Positions 9,575-17,830 are shown, counted from the stretch's first letter. The stretch: 64,000 nt of DNA from Paenisporosarcina quisquiliarum_A (GCF_043641925.1 NZ_JBHZRU010000005.1:1-64000); one strand, 5' to 3'. A program made the numbers and translations. The notes: generated by a model not told the origin, from the sequence alone.

Positions 9575-10608
9575 AATGCTTCTTCTAGTGTCGTTAAATT
9601 TTTCTCCATTAATGTAAAATAGGTTTCTTCGTTTTGAATATCTTCTTCCGTAAGGACGCTGAGATTATGAAGGATACCTGATTCAGCTCCAACCTCTGAT
9701 TGAATTACTTTTGCTAAGTTTGACGAAACATTTTGTTCGAACAAGATCGTCTTAATTTGTTTCTCTTTTGCTAGTTCTACAATTTCAGTTAATTCTTTTT
9801 GAGAAGGTTCATCTTGTGAATTCAATCCAGCAATTGCAACCTGCTCGAGTCCATAAGCCCCAGCTAAATATCCAAACGCTGCATGAGAAACAAAAAATGT
9901 CTTGTTGGGTACATTGTTTGCCATTTCTTGAAATTTCATATCTAACGCTTCTAATTCTGTTTGCAATGCATCAAAGTTCTTTGTATAAGTTTCCTCGTTT
10001 GCAGGATCTTGTTCAATAAGTGAATCTTGAATCGATTTTGCTAACTTTATGCTAATAGTTGGTGAAATCCACAAATGGGGATCAATGTCTCCATGATCAT
10101 GGTCATCATGATTTTCTACTGCTTCATTTTCATTAGCATGAGTATCCTTCTCTTCATGAACATGAGTATCTTCATCTTCTTTAGCGTGAGATTCCTCATC
10201 TGTGCCTTCATCTTCATGTATTTCTTCTTGAACTAAGTCTTCATCAGATACAGAATTCGATGTGGCTATCAATTTTACTTGTTCATTTGCCAATGTTTTT
10301 TTGGCATTATCCACAAAGCCTTCAAGTCCCATGCCAATATAGAAAAATAGATCAGCATCTGCAAGATTCATCATATCTTTTTGCGTAGGGTCAAACGTAT
10401 GTTCATTTGAACCAGTTGGGTAAATCGATTTTACTTGAACGAGGTTTCCACCAATTCGCTCTGTAAAGTATGTGAGAGGATAAACGGTTGTGTAAATGGT
10501 TAATTTATCTGCGTCATTATTTTCTTGAGGGAGTGTATCTGTTTGTCCGCATGCAGCGGTAAATAGGATAAGTATGCTAGTAAGTATAATAAAATATGCT
10601 TTTTTCAT
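9568..10608 (-). CDS. znuA: Zinc ABC transporter substrate-binding lipoprotein
   Basis: Cluster A-I binding protein that captures Zn2+ outside the membrane. A lipoprotein signal ends FTAAC, with Cys20 the lipidated residue. Metal ligands are expected at His70 (GSNEHTFDP), His178 (IDPHLW) and the VSHAAFGY His. The His/Asp/Glu-rich loop at residues 131-172, typical of zinc rather than manganese proteins, is long. RBS AAGGAG, start ATG 10608. No permease or ATPase gene is adjacent, so the rest of the transporter must be elsewhere. A Zur-like box lies directly upstream. Confidence 0.9.
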   Translation of the reverse strand: MKKAYFIILTSILILFTAACGQTDTLPQENNDADKLTIYTTVYPLTYFTERIGGNLVQVKSIYPTGSNEHTFDPTQKDMMNLADADLFFYIGMGLEGFVDNAKKTLANEQVKLIATSNSVSDEDLVQEEIHEDEGTDEESHAKEDEDTHVHEEKDTHANENEAVENHDDHDHGDIDPHLWISPTISIKLAKSIQDSLIEQDPANEETYTKNFDALQTELEALDMKFQEMANNVPNKTFFVSHAAFGYLAGAYGLEQVAIAGLNSQDEPSQKELTEIVELAKEKQIKTILFEQNVSSNLAKVIQSEVGAESGILHNLSVLTEEDIQNEETYFTLMEKNLTTLEEALK

Positions 10609-10622
10609 TAATAAATCTCCTT

Positions 10623-10642
10623 AACAGTAATCATTACGATTT
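10623..10642 (-). promoter_or_regulatory. Zur box upstream of znuA
   Basis: On the minus strand, AAATCGTAATGATTACTGTT closely matches the Bacillus Zur consensus (AAATCGTAAT-N-ATTACGATTT), with an intact left half and ATTAC in the right half. It sits 15 bases before the start codon, fitting repression by zinc-loaded Zur. Confidence 0.8.
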
Positions 10643-10687
10643 GTTTTATTGCCTTTATTAGCATACAAGAATCGTTCCAAAAAGACA

Positions 10688-10724
10688 AGAAAAAAGAAAT
10701 GACGTAATTCAAGTCATTTCTTTT
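10688..10724 (-). terminator. yidD terminator overlapping the stop codon
   Basis: On the minus strand, GAAATGAC (10720-10713) pairs with GTCATTTC (10703-10696) and is followed by TTTTTTC. The yidD stop codon TGA lies in the upstream arm. Confidence 0.8.
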
Positions 10725-10944
10725 TCGGCCATTCTTCAGGAACTGGATCATATCCACCTTCATGAAAAGGATGACAACTTAATATTCTTTTTGTGGCTAA
10801 GTAAACACCTTTAAGGGCACCATGTTTTTGAACTGCCTCAACACCATAATGCGAACAAGTCGGATAAAATCGACAACTTGGAGGAGTTAAGGGAGAAATC
10901 ACTTTTTGATAAAATCGAAATATACCAATGACAATATATTTCAT
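10714..10944 (-). CDS. yidD: Membrane protein insertion efficiency factor (YidD/YtjA)
   Basis: Small protein thought to assist YidC-dependent membrane insertion. The 76 residues match the family throughout: FYQKVISPL, SCRFYPTCSHYGVEAV and the C-terminal CHPFHEGGYDPVP, with the three conserved cysteines. Its ATG overlaps the stop of the upstream 49-codon gene as ATGA, so the two are co-translated. Confidence 0.93.
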   Translation of the reverse strand: MKYIVIGIFRFYQKVISPLTPPSCRFYPTCSHYGVEAVQKHGALKGVYLATKRILSCHPFHEGGYDPVPEEWPKKK

Positions 10945-11090
10945 ACGTTCTTATCATCCGTCATTGATTTTTGTGGTACCGGATCGATTGTGTGTTTATG
11001 TGAATATGCTTTATTTGTTGATAAAAGGAAAATGAGCGTTATTCCAATGACAACAATGAACGCAACAACTAAAAGGAACCATAAAGTCAT
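10941..11090 (-). CDS. YtzI-like small membrane protein (49 residues)
   Basis: Read on the minus strand, an ATG at 11090 preceded by GGAGTG opens 49 codons. An N-terminal hydrophobic helix (residues 3-23, MTLWFLLVVAFIVVIGITL) is followed by a short polar tail containing KAYSHKHTIDPVP. The stop overlaps the yidD ATG by ATGA. From memory this resembles the Bacillus YtzI family, but the family name is not certain. Role unknown; position and coupling suggest a membrane task alongside YidD. A plus-strand frame over the same bases has no ribosome binding site and is its shadow. Confidence 0.7.
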   Translation of the reverse strand: MTLWFLLVVAFIVVIGITLIFLLSTNKAYSHKHTIDPVPQKSMTDDKNV

Positions 11091-11116
11091 TTCTTTCACT
11101 CCATTTCTGTCTGTAT

Positions 11117-11142
11117 GTTTATTGTAGTGACTTTAGTGGTAA
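11117..11142 (+). promoter_or_regulatory. Possible sigma-B promoter for dps
   Basis: GTTTAT, 14 bases, TGGTAA resembles the general stress consensus GTTTAA-N12-15-GGGTAT, 48 bases before the dps start. B. subtilis dps is known to be sigma-B dependent. The -10 match is imperfect. Confidence 0.35.
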
Positions 11143-11189
11143 ATTAAAAGTAGAAAAGCTTTAAATATAAAAGAGGAGAGTGTTTTTTT

Positions 11190-11639
11190 ATGTCAGCAGC
11201 ATTAAACAAAGAATTAAATAAGCAGGTAGCAACTTGGTCAGTTATGTATACGAAATTACATAATTTCCATTGGTATGTAAAGGGACCTCAATTTTTCACT
11301 CTACATGCTAAATTCGAAGAACTTTATAATGAAGCAACACTTCATATGGATGAAATTGCAGAAAGATTATTAACATTAGGTGGAAAACCTGTTGCGACTT
11401 TAGCGGAGCATCTTGAATTGTCGGATGTGAAAGAAGCTACTGGGAAAGAATCAACAGATCAAATGGTTAGCTCAGTTGTGAAGGATTTCGATACGATTAT
11501 GAAATCATTGAAAAAAGGGATGGACGAAGCTGCTAAAGATGAAGATGATATGACGGAAGATTTATTAAATGCTGTCTATCAATCGATTGAAAAACACCAA
11601 TGGATGTTAAATGCATTCTTAGGTGATACAAATAAATAA
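11190..11639 (+). CDS. dps: Dps-family DNA-protecting ferritin-like protein
   Basis: Forms 12-mer shells that oxidise and store iron with peroxide, protecting DNA. The Dps signature NFHWYVKGPQFFTLHAKFEELY (residues 26-47) and the HMDEIAERLLTLGG ferroxidase region (residues 52-65) contain the expected His, Asp and Glu ligands at the dimer interface. 149 residues, RBS AGAGGAG. Monocistronic, closed by its own terminator. Confidence 0.94.
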   Translation: MSAALNKELNKQVATWSVMYTKLHNFHWYVKGPQFFTLHAKFEELYNEATLHMDEIAERLLTLGGKPVATLAEHLELSDVKEATGKESTDQMVSSVVKDFDTIMKSLKKGMDEAAKDEDDMTEDLLNAVYQSIEKHQWMLNAFLGDTNK

Positions 11640-11648
11640 GAGAGTATA

Positions 11649-11687
11649 GACAAATTCCTTTTCAGAGGAATTTGTCTTTATTTTTTG
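11649..11687 (+). terminator. dps terminator
   Basis: The stem GACAAATTCC / GGAATTTGTC with loop TTTTCAGA is followed by TTTATTTTTTG. Confidence 0.85.
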
Positions 11688-11730
11688 TGAGAATGGACGA
11701 TATTAGATTTGTAGGGAAGGAGGTATGTTT

Positions 11731-11913
11731 ATGGAAATGAGCTCAATTATGGCAAGTCAATTGAGAGAACTACAGTCTACAGTTCAAATGAGCGTTATGA
11801 AAAATGCGCTTAATATGAGCTCGGCATCTGCAGTTGAAATGCTCCAAAACATGCCTGAGCAACCGACAGCTTCTCATCCTTATAAAGGAACAGTTGTCGA
11901 TATTTCAGGCTGA
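11731..11913 (+). CDS. YjfB-like small protein
   Basis: 60 residues. The ATG at 11731 lies 7 bases after AAGGAGG (11717-11723); the in-frame ATG at 11725 would be only one base away and is unlikely. The pattern, a short N-terminal helix, QMSVMKNALNMSSASAVEMLQNM, then a polar tail ending VDIS, is like the Bacillus YjfB family (labelled putative motility protein, function unproven). No flagellar gene is nearby. Confidence 0.65.
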   Translation: MEMSSIMASQLRELQSTVQMSVMKNALNMSSASAVEMLQNMPEQPTASHPYKGTVVDISG

Positions 11914-11926
11914 CCAAAGCAAAAAG

Positions 11927-11960
11927 ACATGCCATCAATTTGATGTGCATGTTTTTTGTT
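11927..11960 (+). terminator. Terminator after the YjfB-like gene
   Basis: The imperfect stem ACATGCCATCAA / TTGATGTGCATGT is followed by TTTTTTGTTTT. Confidence 0.7.
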
Positions 11961-11997
11961 TTATGTAACATCCTATTTAAAAGAAAGGATGTATGAT

Positions 11998-12330
11998 ATG
12001 GCGAAAATATATGTCTCCGTAACCCATCATCAATATTATTTCCATCCGGATGATTCTCCGTGGGAATATGAAATTGAAGGAAAGCCAGAAGTGATTACGA
12101 TACTGGACGAATTATTTAATCAGAAACAAGAGTGGGAGTGGAAAAATTTCCTCCGGGCTCACTTACCTTATATACCTTATCATTTAGATCCAGAAAATGA
12201 CGAAGTGGACTTACGATTGAAAAAGCTATATGCAGTCATTCATGAATATGGAACGGATGACGCGAAAGTGCTTATAGAATCAATGCCCTTTTATGCACCA
12301 AGGGAACAATCTATGAACGAAATTCGATAA
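11998..12330 (+). CDS. Conserved hypothetical protein
   Basis: 110 residues, not recognised. The start is chosen at ATG 11998 (MAKIYVSV), nine bases after AAAGGA; an upstream in-frame ATG at 11989 abuts that site. The protein is soluble, acidic and rich in aromatic residues (HHQYYFHPDDSPWEYE, QEWEWKNFLRAHLPYIPYH), with no signal or membrane helix. It lies 55 bases before the Nudix gene and could be co-transcribed with it. No function is proposed. Confidence 0.65.
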   Translation: MAKIYVSVTHHQYYFHPDDSPWEYEIEGKPEVITILDELFNQKQEWEWKNFLRAHLPYIPYHLDPENDEVDLRLKKLYAVIHEYGTDDAKVLIESMPFYAPREQSMNEIR

Positions 12331-12385
12331 ATGTTGAATGCAATGCATGCCTTCGCTACACTTTAATGAAAGGGGTGTAGAAGGC

Positions 12386-12853
12386 ATGTATTTTTTTAAA
12401 GATTTAAATGGATATGATGTCACTTTATCATTTGTTCCAGATACGTTTTCCATACCTGCGAAACATGTTCTGATACTTGCTAATAAACAAGATAAGTGGT
12501 TAGTAACGAAACATCCAGAGCGAGGGATTGAGTTCCCTGGTGGAAAGGTCGAAGAAGGCGAGACATTAGTAGAAGCTGCAAAAAGAGAGACCTATGAAGA
12601 AACCGGTGCAGCTTTAACAGATGTGAGTTGGTTTGCAGAATATACGGTTCATACAGTACCTCCATTTCGGAAAGTCGTATATAGAGCTACAGTAAATCAC
12701 ATAGTGAAAATGAATAAACAGTTTGAAACAGATGGCTATAAATGGATGACTTTAACTGAATTTAACAAAGAGGAAAATTTAAGTTTTCATATGAGAGACG
12801 AAGGTATGAAAAAAATGTTGGAAAGAGTGATGCTGAATGAAGCAAAGCGGTGA
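12386..12853 (+). CDS. ytkD: Nudix hydrolase, YtkD-type nucleoside triphosphatase
   Basis: 155 residues starting MYFFKDLNGYDV. The Nudix box is complete: GGKVEEGETLVEAAKRETYEETGA (about residues 52-75), with the REx2EE metal-binding glutamates. B. subtilis YtkD (MutTA) hydrolyses oxidised dGTP and 5' triphosphates of RNA. The start at 12386 is set by AAAGGGGTG nine bases upstream; the frame is open further but has no ribosome site. It overlaps the next gene by 17 bases, as in B. subtilis where ytkD and ytmA are near neighbours. Confidence 0.82.
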   Translation: MYFFKDLNGYDVTLSFVPDTFSIPAKHVLILANKQDKWLVTKHPERGIEFPGGKVEEGETLVEAAKRETYEETGAALTDVSWFAEYTVHTVPPFRKVVYRATVNHIVKMNKQFETDGYKWMTLTEFNKEENLSFHMRDEGMKKMLERVMLNEAKR

Positions 12854-13631
12854 AATCTTCTCTAAACAGCCTTACCCAAGTCCAAATCCGAGTATCCAAC
12901 TAAGTGAAATTATTTATTGGTCCAATGGTTTACGAGTAAAAGGTTTACTTGCAGAGCCAAAAGGAAAAGGTATTTATGAAGGGATTCTATACTTACGTGG
13001 GGGAATTCAGCGAGTTGGCATGGTTCGACCTAGCCGAATCGCTCAATTTGCTGCGCAAGGCTTCGTCGTTTTCGCACCCTATTATAGAGGAAATCGTGGC
13101 GGAGAAGGCTTTGATGAGTTTGCAGGTGATGATCGATATGATGCCGTACACGCTGTAGATGTGTTAAAGCTTTTTCTGAAGGTACATAGAATACATATCT
13201 TTTCTTTTTCTAGGGGAGGAATCATGGCCCTTTGGACAGCCATTTTACGTAATGATATTGCCTCTGTGGTTACATGGGCAGGAGTTACAGATGCTGCCTT
13301 AACGTATGATGAACGTAAAGATATGAGACGAATGATGAAACGAGTTATTGGTGGTACTCCTACCAATCATCCCGAGCTTTATCATGCAAGAACACCATTG
13401 AATTACATGGATGAATTTACGTCACGAGTACTGATTATTCATGGCTTGCAAGATCAGCATGTAAGTTTAGAACATGCAAAGAAACTCGAAGCTAAACTTT
13501 CGCAATCAAAGAATGAAGTGAAAACTTGGTATTTTGAAGAATATAAGCATCACTTCCCACCAGCAGTAAATAGACAAACAGTAAGAGATTTAACACAGTG
13601 GATGAGAAATGCGAGAGGAGATTTGTCATGA
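12837..13631 (+). CDS. ytmA: S9-type peptidase/esterase, alpha/beta hydrolase (YtmA-like)
   Basis: 264 residues of prolyl-oligopeptidase-like fold. Nucleophile elbow FSFSRGG near residues 121-127 (Ser in SRGG), acid in IHGLQDQHV near 210, and catalytic His in EYKHHFPP near 243 form a complete triad. There is no signal peptide, so it is cytoplasmic. It starts within ytkD and ends in an ATGA overlap with the next gene, so three genes share one transcript. Substrate unknown. Confidence 0.75.
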   Translation: MKQSGEIFSKQPYPSPNPSIQLSEIIYWSNGLRVKGLLAEPKGKGIYEGILYLRGGIQRVGMVRPSRIAQFAAQGFVVFAPYYRGNRGGEGFDEFAGDDRYDAVHAVDVLKLFLKVHRIHIFSFSRGGIMALWTAILRNDIASVVTWAGVTDAALTYDERKDMRRMMKRVIGGTPTNHPELYHARTPLNYMDEFTSRVLIIHGLQDQHVSLEHAKKLEAKLSQSKNEVKTWYFEEYKHHFPPAVNRQTVRDLTQWMRNARGDLS

Positions 13632-14077
13632 AACATATTAAAATTCAATTAGAAACAACCCATTCTGAACACAAAACATCTTTTCCGATTACGACGTCTT
13701 ATTGGCAAGAACTTTGGGATACATACACCACCGATTTCAGTTCAGTAGAAATTCATTGTTGGAAAGAAGAGCCCAAACATATGGAGGAACTTGAAAAGAT
13801 TGCTTCGTTAATTCAAGATCAAAATTTGATTATAGCTTATACCGTAACCTTGAACGAAGAAAATCGAGAGTTTTTGCGAAATAACTCCATTGATGAAAAT
13901 GGGGGATTAAAATGGTTTACGTTGCTATTCTATAAAGAAACGACGCAAATGTTGGAAATTGGCCAATATGGTTCTGAAATTAGTTTGTACGGGATAGATG
14001 AAAAGGAAGCGGAGACATTTAAAGCGATTTTTCCTGAAGATGTCGAGTCAGAATATTTTAAAGAACATTTAATGTGA
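13628..14077 (+). CDS. Hypothetical protein
   Basis: 149 residues, family not recognised. ATG at 13628 overlaps the preceding stop as ATGA and follows GAGAGGAG by eight bases. The frame is open ten codons further upstream without a ribosome site. The product is soluble and acidic, with alternating strand-like segments (KHIKIQLETTHS, LIIAYTVTLNEENREF, MLEIGQYGSEISLYGI). It is translationally coupled to the esterase-like gene. No function inferred. Confidence 0.7.
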   Translation: MKHIKIQLETTHSEHKTSFPITTSYWQELWDTYTTDFSSVEIHCWKEEPKHMEELEKIASLIQDQNLIIAYTVTLNEENREFLRNNSIDENGGLKWFTLLFYKETTQMLEIGQYGSEISLYGIDEKEAETFKAIFPEDVESEYFKEHLM

Positions 14078-14132
14078 CTTAGAGTATCACACATTAAGAA
14101 TCTGCAGCTCTCATATTACAGACAAAAAAATG

Positions 14133-14311
14133 CTGATTTCCATTTCGCCGGACGCTTTCCGCGGAGGCCAACAGGATGTTGGTTTCACAGACGTTGCCAC
14201 ACGATGTGGCATTCTTAGTCTGTGTTCCTCAGCCGCTTCCCTCGCGAGGCTCAGTCCAGGGTCTTCACTTCTTGCTGATTCCGCCGGAGTCGCCGCCTCA
14301 ATTACAATCAG
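14133..14311. repeat. Dispersed GC-rich element A1 (179 bp)
   Basis: It is bounded by CTGATT (14133) and AATCAG (14306). Read on the minus strand it contains GGCGGCGACTCCGG, AGACCCTGGACTGAGC, CGCGAGGGAAGCGGCT and CGCGGAAAGCGTCCGG, shared with element A4 at 55231. Compared with A4 it carries about 55 extra bases that contain their own hairpins (CCACA/TGTGG and CCAACA/TGTTGG). Frames of 81 and 94 codons across it lack ribosome sites. Apart from this element, 14078-14486 holds only the pckA terminator. Confidence 0.8.
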
Positions 14312-14446
14312 TAAAAGCATATGTAAGCCAATTTCTTTAACAGAAGAAAAAATATCGTTGACATCAATTATTTGAAGTGAAATAAGTAGCCGCACATCTA
14401 TTAATTGAAATGAATGCTAATGATAAGAACTAACCTTTTAAACCTA

Positions 14447-14484
14447 AAAAAGAGCTTGCACAAGTTAATGTGCAAGCTCTTTTT
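14447..14484. terminator. pckA terminator
   Basis: The perfect stem AGAGCTTGCACA / TGTGCAAGCTCT is flanked by AAAAA on one side and TTTTT on the other, so it works on the minus strand for pckA and could also stop plus-strand transcripts. Confidence 0.85.
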
Positions 14485-14486
14485 GA

Positions 14487-16073
14487 TTAAATAATTGGTC
14501 CACCTTTAGAAGAAATATCTTCTGAAACTGATCCGAATTTTTTGAAGTTTTCACGGAATTGATCAGCCAATTCTTTTGCTTTCTTGTCGTAAGCATCTGT
14601 GTCTGCCCAGGCATCGCGTGGATTTAACACGTTTGTTGGAACGCCAGGGATTTCTGTAGGAATTGCTAAACCAAAGACTGAACCTTTGTTTGTTTCCACA
14701 TTATCTAGTTTTCCTTCAAGTGCTGCACGAACCATAGCTCTTGTATAAGATAATTTCATGCGGCTACCAACGCCGTATTCTCCACCAGTCCAACCGGTAT
14801 TAACTAAGAATACTTGTGAGTTATGCTCATCAATTTTCTTACCTAACATTTCTGCATAAACAGTTGCAGGTAGTGGTAAGAATGGAGAACCGTAACATGT
14901 TGAGAAAGCAGCTTGAGGTGAAGTGATTCCACGCTCAGTTCCTGCAAGTTTCGATGTGAAACCGCTTAGGAAGTGATACATTGCTTGCTCTTTCGTGAGT
15001 TTACTGATTGGAGGCAATACGCCAAATGCATCAGCAGTTAAGAAAATAATTGTTTTTGGATGACCAGCTACAGATGGATCGACAATATTATCAATTGCTT
15101 GAAGCGGGTACGCTGCACGTGTATTTTCAGTTAATGAAATATCATCGTAATCAGCAATTCTAGTTTCTGAGTCTATAACTACGTTTTCTAAAACGGAACC
15201 AAAACGGATGGCATCATAAATTTGCGGTTCATTTTCATGTGTTAAATTAATCGCTTTTGCATAACATCCGCCTTCAATATTGAAGACGCCATTGTCTGAC
15301 CAACCATGCTCATCGTCCCCGATAAGTTTGCGATCAGCATCAGCTGATAAGGTAGTTTTACCTGTTCCTGATAAACCGAAGAACAAAGCAACATCGCCTT
15401 TTTCTCCAACGTTAGCAGAACAGTGCATAGGAAGAATACCTTGTTCAGGTAATAAGTAATTCATAATCGAGAAGATCGATTTTTTCATTTCACCAGCATA
15501 TTCAGTACCACCGATTAAAATAATTCGTTTCTCCATAGACACCATGATGAAAGTTTCTGAAGATGTACCATCAACTGCTGGATTTGCTTTAAAAGTCGGA
15601 GCTGATACAATTGTGAAATCTGCTTCGTGAGTAGTTAACTCTTCTGCAGAAGGGCGAATAAATAATTGGTGAGCAAACAGGTTATGCCAAGCATATTCGT
15701 TAATCACTTGTAAAGATAAGCGAGATTGTTTGTCTGCACCAGCAAATCCTTTAAACACAAATAATTCTTCTTTTGTTTTTAGGTAATCGATTACTTTCTT
15801 ATATAATGAGTCAAAAATTTCAGATGAGATGGGTTGATTAACAGGACCCCAGTCAATTTTGTCCTTTGAAATGTCTTCTTCAACCATGTACTTATCTTTA
15901 GGCGAACGACCTGTGTATTTTCCAGTCTCCGCTTTTACAGCACCTGTTGATGTTAAGACAGCTTCTCCGCGTGATGTTGCTTTCTCCACTAATTGTGGTA
16001 CTGAAAGTTGAACGTGCACGTTTTGGCCATTTAACAATTCGTTCAGCTCGGTAATTGTGTTCACTGAATTCAT
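14487..16073 (-). CDS. pckA: Phosphoenolpyruvate carboxykinase (ATP)
   Basis: Converts oxaloacetate and ATP to PEP and CO2, the entry to gluconeogenesis. 528 residues. YTGRSPKDK near 53-61 binds oxaloacetate, the kinase P-loop FGLSGTGKTTLS is near 232-243 and the metal motif IGDDEHGW near 251-258. RBS AGGAAGG before the ATG at 16073. Monocistronic, and divergent from the SAM riboswitch-metK unit, as in B. subtilis. An AT-rich region of about 150 bases separates the start from the metK promoter. Confidence 0.96.
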   Translation of the reverse strand: MNSVNTITELNELLNGQNVHVQLSVPQLVEKATSRGEAVLTSTGAVKAETGKYTGRSPKDKYMVEEDISKDKIDWGPVNQPISSEIFDSLYKKVIDYLKTKEELFVFKGFAGADKQSRLSLQVINEYAWHNLFAHQLFIRPSAEELTTHEADFTIVSAPTFKANPAVDGTSSETFIMVSMEKRIILIGGTEYAGEMKKSIFSIMNYLLPEQGILPMHCSANVGEKGDVALFFGLSGTGKTTLSADADRKLIGDDEHGWSDNGVFNIEGGCYAKAINLTHENEPQIYDAIRFGSVLENVVIDSETRIADYDDISLTENTRAAYPLQAIDNIVDPSVAGHPKTIIFLTADAFGVLPPISKLTKEQAMYHFLSGFTSKLAGTERGITSPQAAFSTCYGSPFLPLPATVYAEMLGKKIDEHNSQVFLVNTGWTGGEYGVGSRMKLSYTRAMVRAALEGKLDNVETNKGSVFGLAIPTEIPGVPTNVLNPRDAWADTDAYDKKAKELADQFRENFKKFGSVSEDISSKGGPII

Positions 16074-16222
16074 GTATATGTACCTTCCTTTTTCAAGTAT
16101 TCCCGATAAAATGGGGTAATTTTGATTCGAGAATTAGTATAACACATTCCGTTTAATAATCTACACTAATAGCCTGTATAAAATATAGATATTTCTTGTC
16201 AAAATTAATGTGCATAAAATGT

Positions 16223-16251
16223 TTGACATTGTCGAAATTGTTTATTATGAT
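16223..16251 (+). promoter_or_regulatory. Sigma-A promoter of metK
   Basis: A perfect TTGACA -35, a 17-base spacer and a TATGAT -10 lie 17 bases ahead of the SAM riboswitch aptamer. Confidence 0.85.
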
Positions 16252-16267
16252 GTAAAACTGAACGGAT

Positions 16268-16454
16268 ACTCTTATCCCGAGCTGGTGGAGGGGTCAGGCC
16301 CTATGAAACCCGGCAACCTGCGATTATATGATTTCATATGATTGGCGAAGGTGCTGAACCTGAAGCAAGGTGAATTCCTTGGATGATAAGAGTGAAAGGT
16401 GCCTACTAAATCATACCTTTCCTCATGTAATTGACGTGAGAGAGGGTTTTTTTT
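16268..16454 (+). ncRNA. SAM-I (S-box) riboswitch of metK
   Basis: The P1 helix ACTCTTATC (16268-16276) pairs with GATAAGAGT (16385-16393). Between them are the conserved S-box blocks GAGGGG, GGCCCTATGAAACCCGGCAA and GAAGGTGCTGAACCTG. The expression platform carries the terminator stem CTCATGT / ACGTGAG plus flanking pairs and a run of nine T (16446-16454). With SAM bound, transcription of metK should stop. Confidence 0.97.
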
Positions 16455-16632
16455 ATGCTATCTCACTAAATTGCATTTAAATGGATGATTTAACACAGAC
16501 ATCTCCCTTTATCCTCGTGTAGAAGCCCGAAACGGCGGAAGGTTTTATTCAATCGAGTAAAGCTTGACATGGGAAATGAGTACCGTTTGAATTTTCCGAG
16601 AGAAATCTCGAAGGATATAGGAGGAATTAATA

Positions 16633-17829
16633 ATGACAACTCGTCGATTATTTACATCAGAATCAGTAACAGAAGGGCATCCGGATAAGATTTGTGACCA
16701 AATCTCAGATGCAATATTAGATGCTATTTTAACAGAAGATCCAAATGCACGTGTGGCATGTGAAACAACAGTTACAACAGGATTAGTTCTTGTAGCTGGA
16801 GAAATCACAACGTCAGCTTATGTTGATATTCAAAAAGTAGTGCGTGAAACAGTTCGTGAAATTGGTTATACTCGTGCAAAATATGGTTTTGACTCAGAAA
16901 CATCAGCTGTTTTAACAGCAATTGATGAGCAGTCTGCCGATATCGCAATGGGTGTTGACCAAGCATTAGAAGCTCGTGAAGGTTCTATGTCAGATGATGA
17001 TATTGAAGCAATCGGTGCTGGAGACCAAGGATTAATGTTTGGGTTTGCATGTAATGAAACGCCAGAATTAATGCCTCTTCCAATTAGTTTAGCTCACAAG
17101 TTAGCTCGTCGTTTAGCTTTGGTTCGTAAAGATGAGATTCTTTCTTACCTACGTCCAGATGGTAAAACACAAGTAACTGTAGAATATGATGAAAACAACA
17201 AACCATTGCGTATTGACACAATCGTTATTTCTACTCAACATCATCCAGAAGTAACGCTTGAACAAATCCAACGCAACCTTAAAGAACATGTTATTAATCC
17301 AGTTGTACCTGCAGAATTAATTGATGAAAACACAAAATACTTCATTAATCCAACTGGTCGCTTTGTTATTGGTGGACCACAAGGAGATGCAGGTTTAACA
17401 GGGCGCAAAATTATCGTTGATACTTACGGTGGTTATGCTCGTCACGGTGGTGGAGCATTCTCTGGTAAGGATGCAACAAAAGTTGACCGTTCAGCAGCTT
17501 ATGCAGCACGTTATGTTGCTAAAAACATCGTAGCAGCTGGTCTTGCTGATCGCTGTGAAGTTCAATTAGCATATGCAATTGGTGTTGCTCAACCTGTATC
17601 GATTGCTATTGATACATTTGGAACGGGTACAGTTGATGAGTCGAAAATGGTTGAAATGGTTCGCGAATTATTCGACTTACGTCCAGCTGGAATCATCAAA
17701 ATGTTAGACCTTCGTCGTCCAATCTACAAACAAACTGCAGCATATGGACACTTTGGTCGTACAGACATAGATGTTCCTTGGGAGAAAACAGACAAAGCTG
17801 CTGCATTAAAAGAAAAAGCAGGCGTTTAA
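16633..17829 (+). CDS. metK: S-adenosylmethionine synthetase
   Basis: Makes SAM from methionine and ATP. 398 residues with the family signatures ESVTEGHPDKICDQISDAILD (residues 8-28, ATP and metal sites), GAGDQGLMFGFA near 127-138 and GGGAFSGKDATKVDRSAAY near 271-290. RBS AGGAGG. About 180 bases separate the riboswitch terminator from the start; they contain a TTGACA without a clear -10, so a second promoter is not established. Confidence 0.98.
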   Translation: MTTRRLFTSESVTEGHPDKICDQISDAILDAILTEDPNARVACETTVTTGLVLVAGEITTSAYVDIQKVVRETVREIGYTRAKYGFDSETSAVLTAIDEQSADIAMGVDQALEAREGSMSDDDIEAIGAGDQGLMFGFACNETPELMPLPISLAHKLARRLALVRKDEILSYLRPDGKTQVTVEYDENNKPLRIDTIVISTQHHPEVTLEQIQRNLKEHVINPVVPAELIDENTKYFINPTGRFVIGGPQGDAGLTGRKIIVDTYGGYARHGGGAFSGKDATKVDRSAAYAARYVAKNIVAAGLADRCEVQLAYAIGVAQPVSIAIDTFGTGTVDESKMVEMVRELFDLRPAGIIKMLDLRRPIYKQTAAYGHFGRTDIDVPWEKTDKAAALKEKAGV

Positions 17830-17830
17830 T

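Noticed and set aside
10906..11127. 73-codon plus-strand frame opposite yidD
   Set aside because: It has no ribosome site; the minus strand over the same bases carries a better-supported 49-codon gene and yidD.
14133..14311. Insertion sequence
   Set aside because: It has short inverted ends but is only 179 bp with no transposase; treated as a non-coding dispersed element.
14111..14395. Open frames of 94 (minus) and 81 (plus) codons
   Set aside because: They cross element A1, have no ribosome site, and translate GC-rich palindromic repeat sequence.
16564..16592. Second promoter (TTGACA) between the SAM riboswitch and metK
   Set aside because: No acceptable -10 at 16-18 bases; the TGAATT found is too poor.
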